A program made the translations under genes and the position numbers. Below are positions 5,649 through 7,340 of a DNA stretch of 7,340 nucleotides, in pieces. Below the pieces are notes generated by a model, which was not told the origin of the DNA, made no database searches, and saw only the letters and a list, made by a program, of their open reading frames with translations. The stretch lies in assembly GCA_021778815.1 (NCBI GenBank), contig JAJYBW010000169.1, forward strand, positions 1 to 7,340. The letters run 5' to 3'. The DNA is from Acidobacteriota bacterium (GTDB lineage: Bacteria; Acidobacteriota; Terriglobia; Terriglobales; Acidobacteriaceae). Each line of letters begins with the position of its first letter. The stretch's first letter is position 1.

Positions 5649-6401
5649 ATGGGAACACAAATTCTCGCCTGGCCTCAACCCGACTCCGCTCCCGCTCTCG
5701 ACCACAACCGCGTCCACGTGTGGGCCTGGAACCTGGATCGCCCCCCGAGTGATTCCGACTGGCATATCCTCAGCGAAGAAGAAACGGCTCGCGCCCGCCG
5801 CTTTGTGTTCCCCCAGGATCGCGATCGCTACGTGTGCGCCCATGCCGCTCTGCGCGCGCTGCTGAGCCAATACACCGCTATCCCCGCCGGCCAGATTGCC
5901 TTTGCCTGCAATCCCTACGGAAAGCCTCAAGTCGAGACCGATCCGGCTTCGCCGCCGATTCACTTCAACCTGACCCACAGTGCCGGCCTCGCCGCCCTTG
6001 CAGTCAGCCGCGATTACAAGCTTGGTATCGACATCGAAATGATTCGCCCCGTCGACGCGGACGTCGCTGCGCATCATTTTTCGCCGAGCGAATTGCGTAC
6101 CCTCGACCATCTGCCTGCTCCGCAGTGGCTTGACGGATTTTTTCGCTGCTGGACCAGCAAAGAAGCGCTGCTGAAGGGCGTGGGCCTTGGGTTGAATCTG
6201 CCTCTGGACAGCTTCGACGTCGAAGTCAGCCCGCAACTTACTCCCGCCTTGGTCGCGGTCGCCCCACAGACAAACATTCCCCTCGCCTGGACCCTGGTCG
6301 AATTGAAGCCCGCGGATCACTTCGCCGGAACCCTCGCGGTTCACGACCCCGGGAAAACATTTCAGAGATCGTCTCTGCAATATTTTTCCCTGCGCCCCTG
6401 A
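5649..6401 (+). CDS. 4'-phosphopantetheinyl transferase, Sfp type
   Basis: A 250-residue cytosolic enzyme that moves the 4'-phosphopantetheine arm of coenzyme A onto a serine of acyl, peptidyl or aryl carrier proteins, activating them. Length fits the Sfp/EntD-like two-half fold, not the ~120-residue AcpS. Motifs in order are NPYGKP (88-93), HFNLTHSAG (105-113), GIDIE (126-130, with D128 and E130 as Mg ligands) and FRCWTSKEALLKGVGLGL (165-182), with the WxxKEA core at 168-173 (E172, K176). All catalytic residues are present. The ATG at 5649 is chosen; an in-frame TTG at 5616 would add 11 residues with no ribosome site, and the Shine-Dalgarno at 5649 is itself weak (A-rich). It is divergent from the JmjC-like gene and converges on the hydrolase with 10 bases between stops. 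Its client carrier protein is not in this window; it may serve a nearby NRPS, PKS or fatty-acid system, or act genome-wide. Confidence 0.92.
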   Translation: MGTQILAWPQPDSAPALDHNRVHVWAWNLDRPPSDSDWHILSEEETARARRFVFPQDRDRYVCAHAALRALLSQYTAIPAGQIAFACNPYGKPQVETDPASPPIHFNLTHSAGLAALAVSRDYKLGIDIEMIRPVDADVAAHHFSPSELRTLDHLPAPQWLDGFFRCWTSKEALLKGVGLGLNLPLDSFDVEVSPQLTPALVAVAPQTNIPLAWTLVELKPADHFAGTLAVHDPGKTFQRSSLQYFSLRP

Positions 6402-6411
6402 AGCCTCATCC

Positions 6412-7340
6412 TTAACGTGTCGATGCGTTGTGAGCAAACCAGTTCTCAAACTGCACCTCCTTATAAGGACTTTGGTTCGCGGCCAGCAATGGCGCCGGCT
6501 TACCTTGCAATGTGTGCGCGAAAAATTGCAGGGTGTACGATTCCACAATTTCGTGCGCCCGTACCGGAGAAATCGTTCCCGCCTCCGTCAAACGGCGTAC
6601 CGGCGAATACAGCGGCCGATCGGAAAAATCGAAATGCCGCGATCCTCGAATCGTCAGCATGTACCCGCCAAAAGCGCGCATGGTGTGATTCAAATTGTCG
6701 ATATCGATATTGGTCAGCTTGGCTTCTCGTCGCGTCTGCGCATCTTTCGACTGCAATTCCGCATCGGTCACCGGCGCCGCATCGTCATTCATCACCAGGT
6801 AGGGCTTGTCCAGTCCTCGGGTGGCAACCTCGCCAAACATCCAGCCATCTTCATTCAGCGCCGCCTTCACCCTCGGGTCTTGATAGCAAACTTCTGCCGC
6901 GACCGCCCCGCCGAAAGAATGCCCGAAGGCCCCCGCATCGTTGGCATCGACGCGATGGAACCATGGACTGCTGGGGTTGAGGTTCGCGGCTGAAAGTGTA
7001 TTCAACACCAGCACATCGTCGCCCGCCTCCACATCGACTTCCTTGCCTCCGAACGCATACTGCTGCGCCACTGTCGTGTTTTGAAAGTCTGCAATGTCAT
7101 GTCCACCTGTAGGCACAATCACGCGTCCATCCGGAAATGCAACCGGACCGGAATTGTAGGGATGATCGACCCCGACCACAATAAAACCGTGGCTGGCAAG
7201 ATCCTCCACCTGGTAGGTGTTCTGCGTCCGATGTCCCGCCCATGCAGGATTGAATAGCAACACCGGGAACGGCGCTCCGCTGCTCGCGACGGCTGCGTCC
7301 TGGTAGGAATGTGTTTGCAACACCCCCATGTAACTCGCGA
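6412..7340 (-). CDS. PAF-acetylhydrolase-like alpha/beta hydrolase (N-terminus beyond right edge)
   Basis: A serine hydrolase resembling plasma platelet-activating-factor acetylhydrolase (lipoprotein-associated phospholipase A2), a family that removes short or oxidised acyl groups from phospholipids; bacterial members are mostly uncharacterised. Numbering from the internal methionine at 7329: VLLFNPAWAGHR (23-34) and DLASHGFIVVGVDHPYNS (43-60) match the family's early strands and oxyanion region; FPDGRV (65-70) is also typical. GHSFGG (136-141) carries nucleophile S138, D161 follows 23 residues later in ALNEDGW, and H232 lies in GSRHFDFSD. The 23-residue Ser-Asp spacing equals that of human PAF-AH (S273/D296). 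The reading frame stays open through the window's last base, and family members have more sequence ahead, so 7329 is probably internal and any signal peptide or lipobox is outside. It ends 10 bases from the phosphopantetheinyl transferase stop with no terminator between. A link to the biosynthetic genes is uncertain. Confidence 0.83.
   Translation of the reverse strand, partial: ASYMGVLQTHSYQDAAVASSGAPFPVLLFNPAWAGHRTQNTYQVEDLASHGFIVVGVDHPYNSGPVAFPDGRVIVPTGGHDIADFQNTTVAQQYAFGGKEVDVEAGDDVLVLNTLSAANLNPSSPWFHRVDANDAGAFGHSFGGAVAAEVCYQDPRVKAALNEDGWMFGEVATRGLDKPYLVMNDDAAPVTDAELQSKDAQTRREAKLTNIDIDNLNHTMRAFGGYMLTIRGSRHFDFSDRPLYSPVRRLTEAGTISPVRAHEIVESYTLQFFAHTLQGKPAPLLAANQSPYKEVQFENWFAHNASTR

Noticed and set aside
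5523..6548. 341-codon minus-strand open frame opposite the phosphopantetheinyl transferase
   Set aside because: Despite its length it mirrors a gene with complete Sfp-type motifs, overlaps the end of the hydrolase in another frame, and has no recognisable fold. It is a long antisense shadow.

Overview
The window carries seven protein-coding genes on both strands, packed with little intergenic space, and no RNA gene, CRISPR array, transposase or integrase that I can see. Moderately GC-rich codon use, Shine-Dalgarno starts and the gene mix (Sfp-type phosphopantetheinyl transferase, PAF-acetylhydrolase-like hydrolase, membrane family 2 glycosyltransferase, JmjC-like cupin) indicate a bacterium. 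A soil Acidobacteriota (Terriglobia-type) genome is my best guess, but this rests on general resemblance and is weakly supported.

Layout. 1-420 (minus) is the N-terminal part of a flavin oxidoreductase that runs off the left edge. It diverges from an ATP-grasp ligase (660-1898, plus) across a 239-base promoter region. A family 4 glycosyltransferase (1895-3073, plus) follows, with a 4-base start/stop overlap suggesting translational coupling. Facing it is a membrane-bound family 2 glycosyltransferase (3134-4375, minus) with a perfect 18-base palindrome just upstream. Behind that, on the same strand, lies a JmjC/cupin-8-like putative 2-oxoglutarate/Fe(II) oxygenase (4576-5517, minus). Divergent from it is an Sfp-type 4'-phosphopantetheinyl transferase (5649-6401, plus). 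This converges, with 10 bases between stop codons, on a PAF-acetylhydrolase-like alpha/beta hydrolase (6412 to the right edge, minus, N-terminus missing).

How the genes may work together. Flavin oxidoreductase, ATP-grasp ligase, two glycosyltransferases, an Fe(II) oxygenase and a carrier-protein-activating enzyme read like the tailoring and assembly part of a biosynthetic locus for a glycosylated or lipid/peptide-modified surface or secreted product. No carrier-protein, NRPS or PKS gene lies in the window, so this is inference from neighbourhood only. The hydrolase at the right may be unrelated.

The most anomalous sequence signal is a 22-base exact inverted repeat between the extreme left edge (1-22) and the middle of the ATP-grasp gene (960-981). 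At the left edge it replaces what should be a conserved hydrophobic strand of the flavoprotein, which suggests a chimeric join or a real rearrangement at the window's left boundary.
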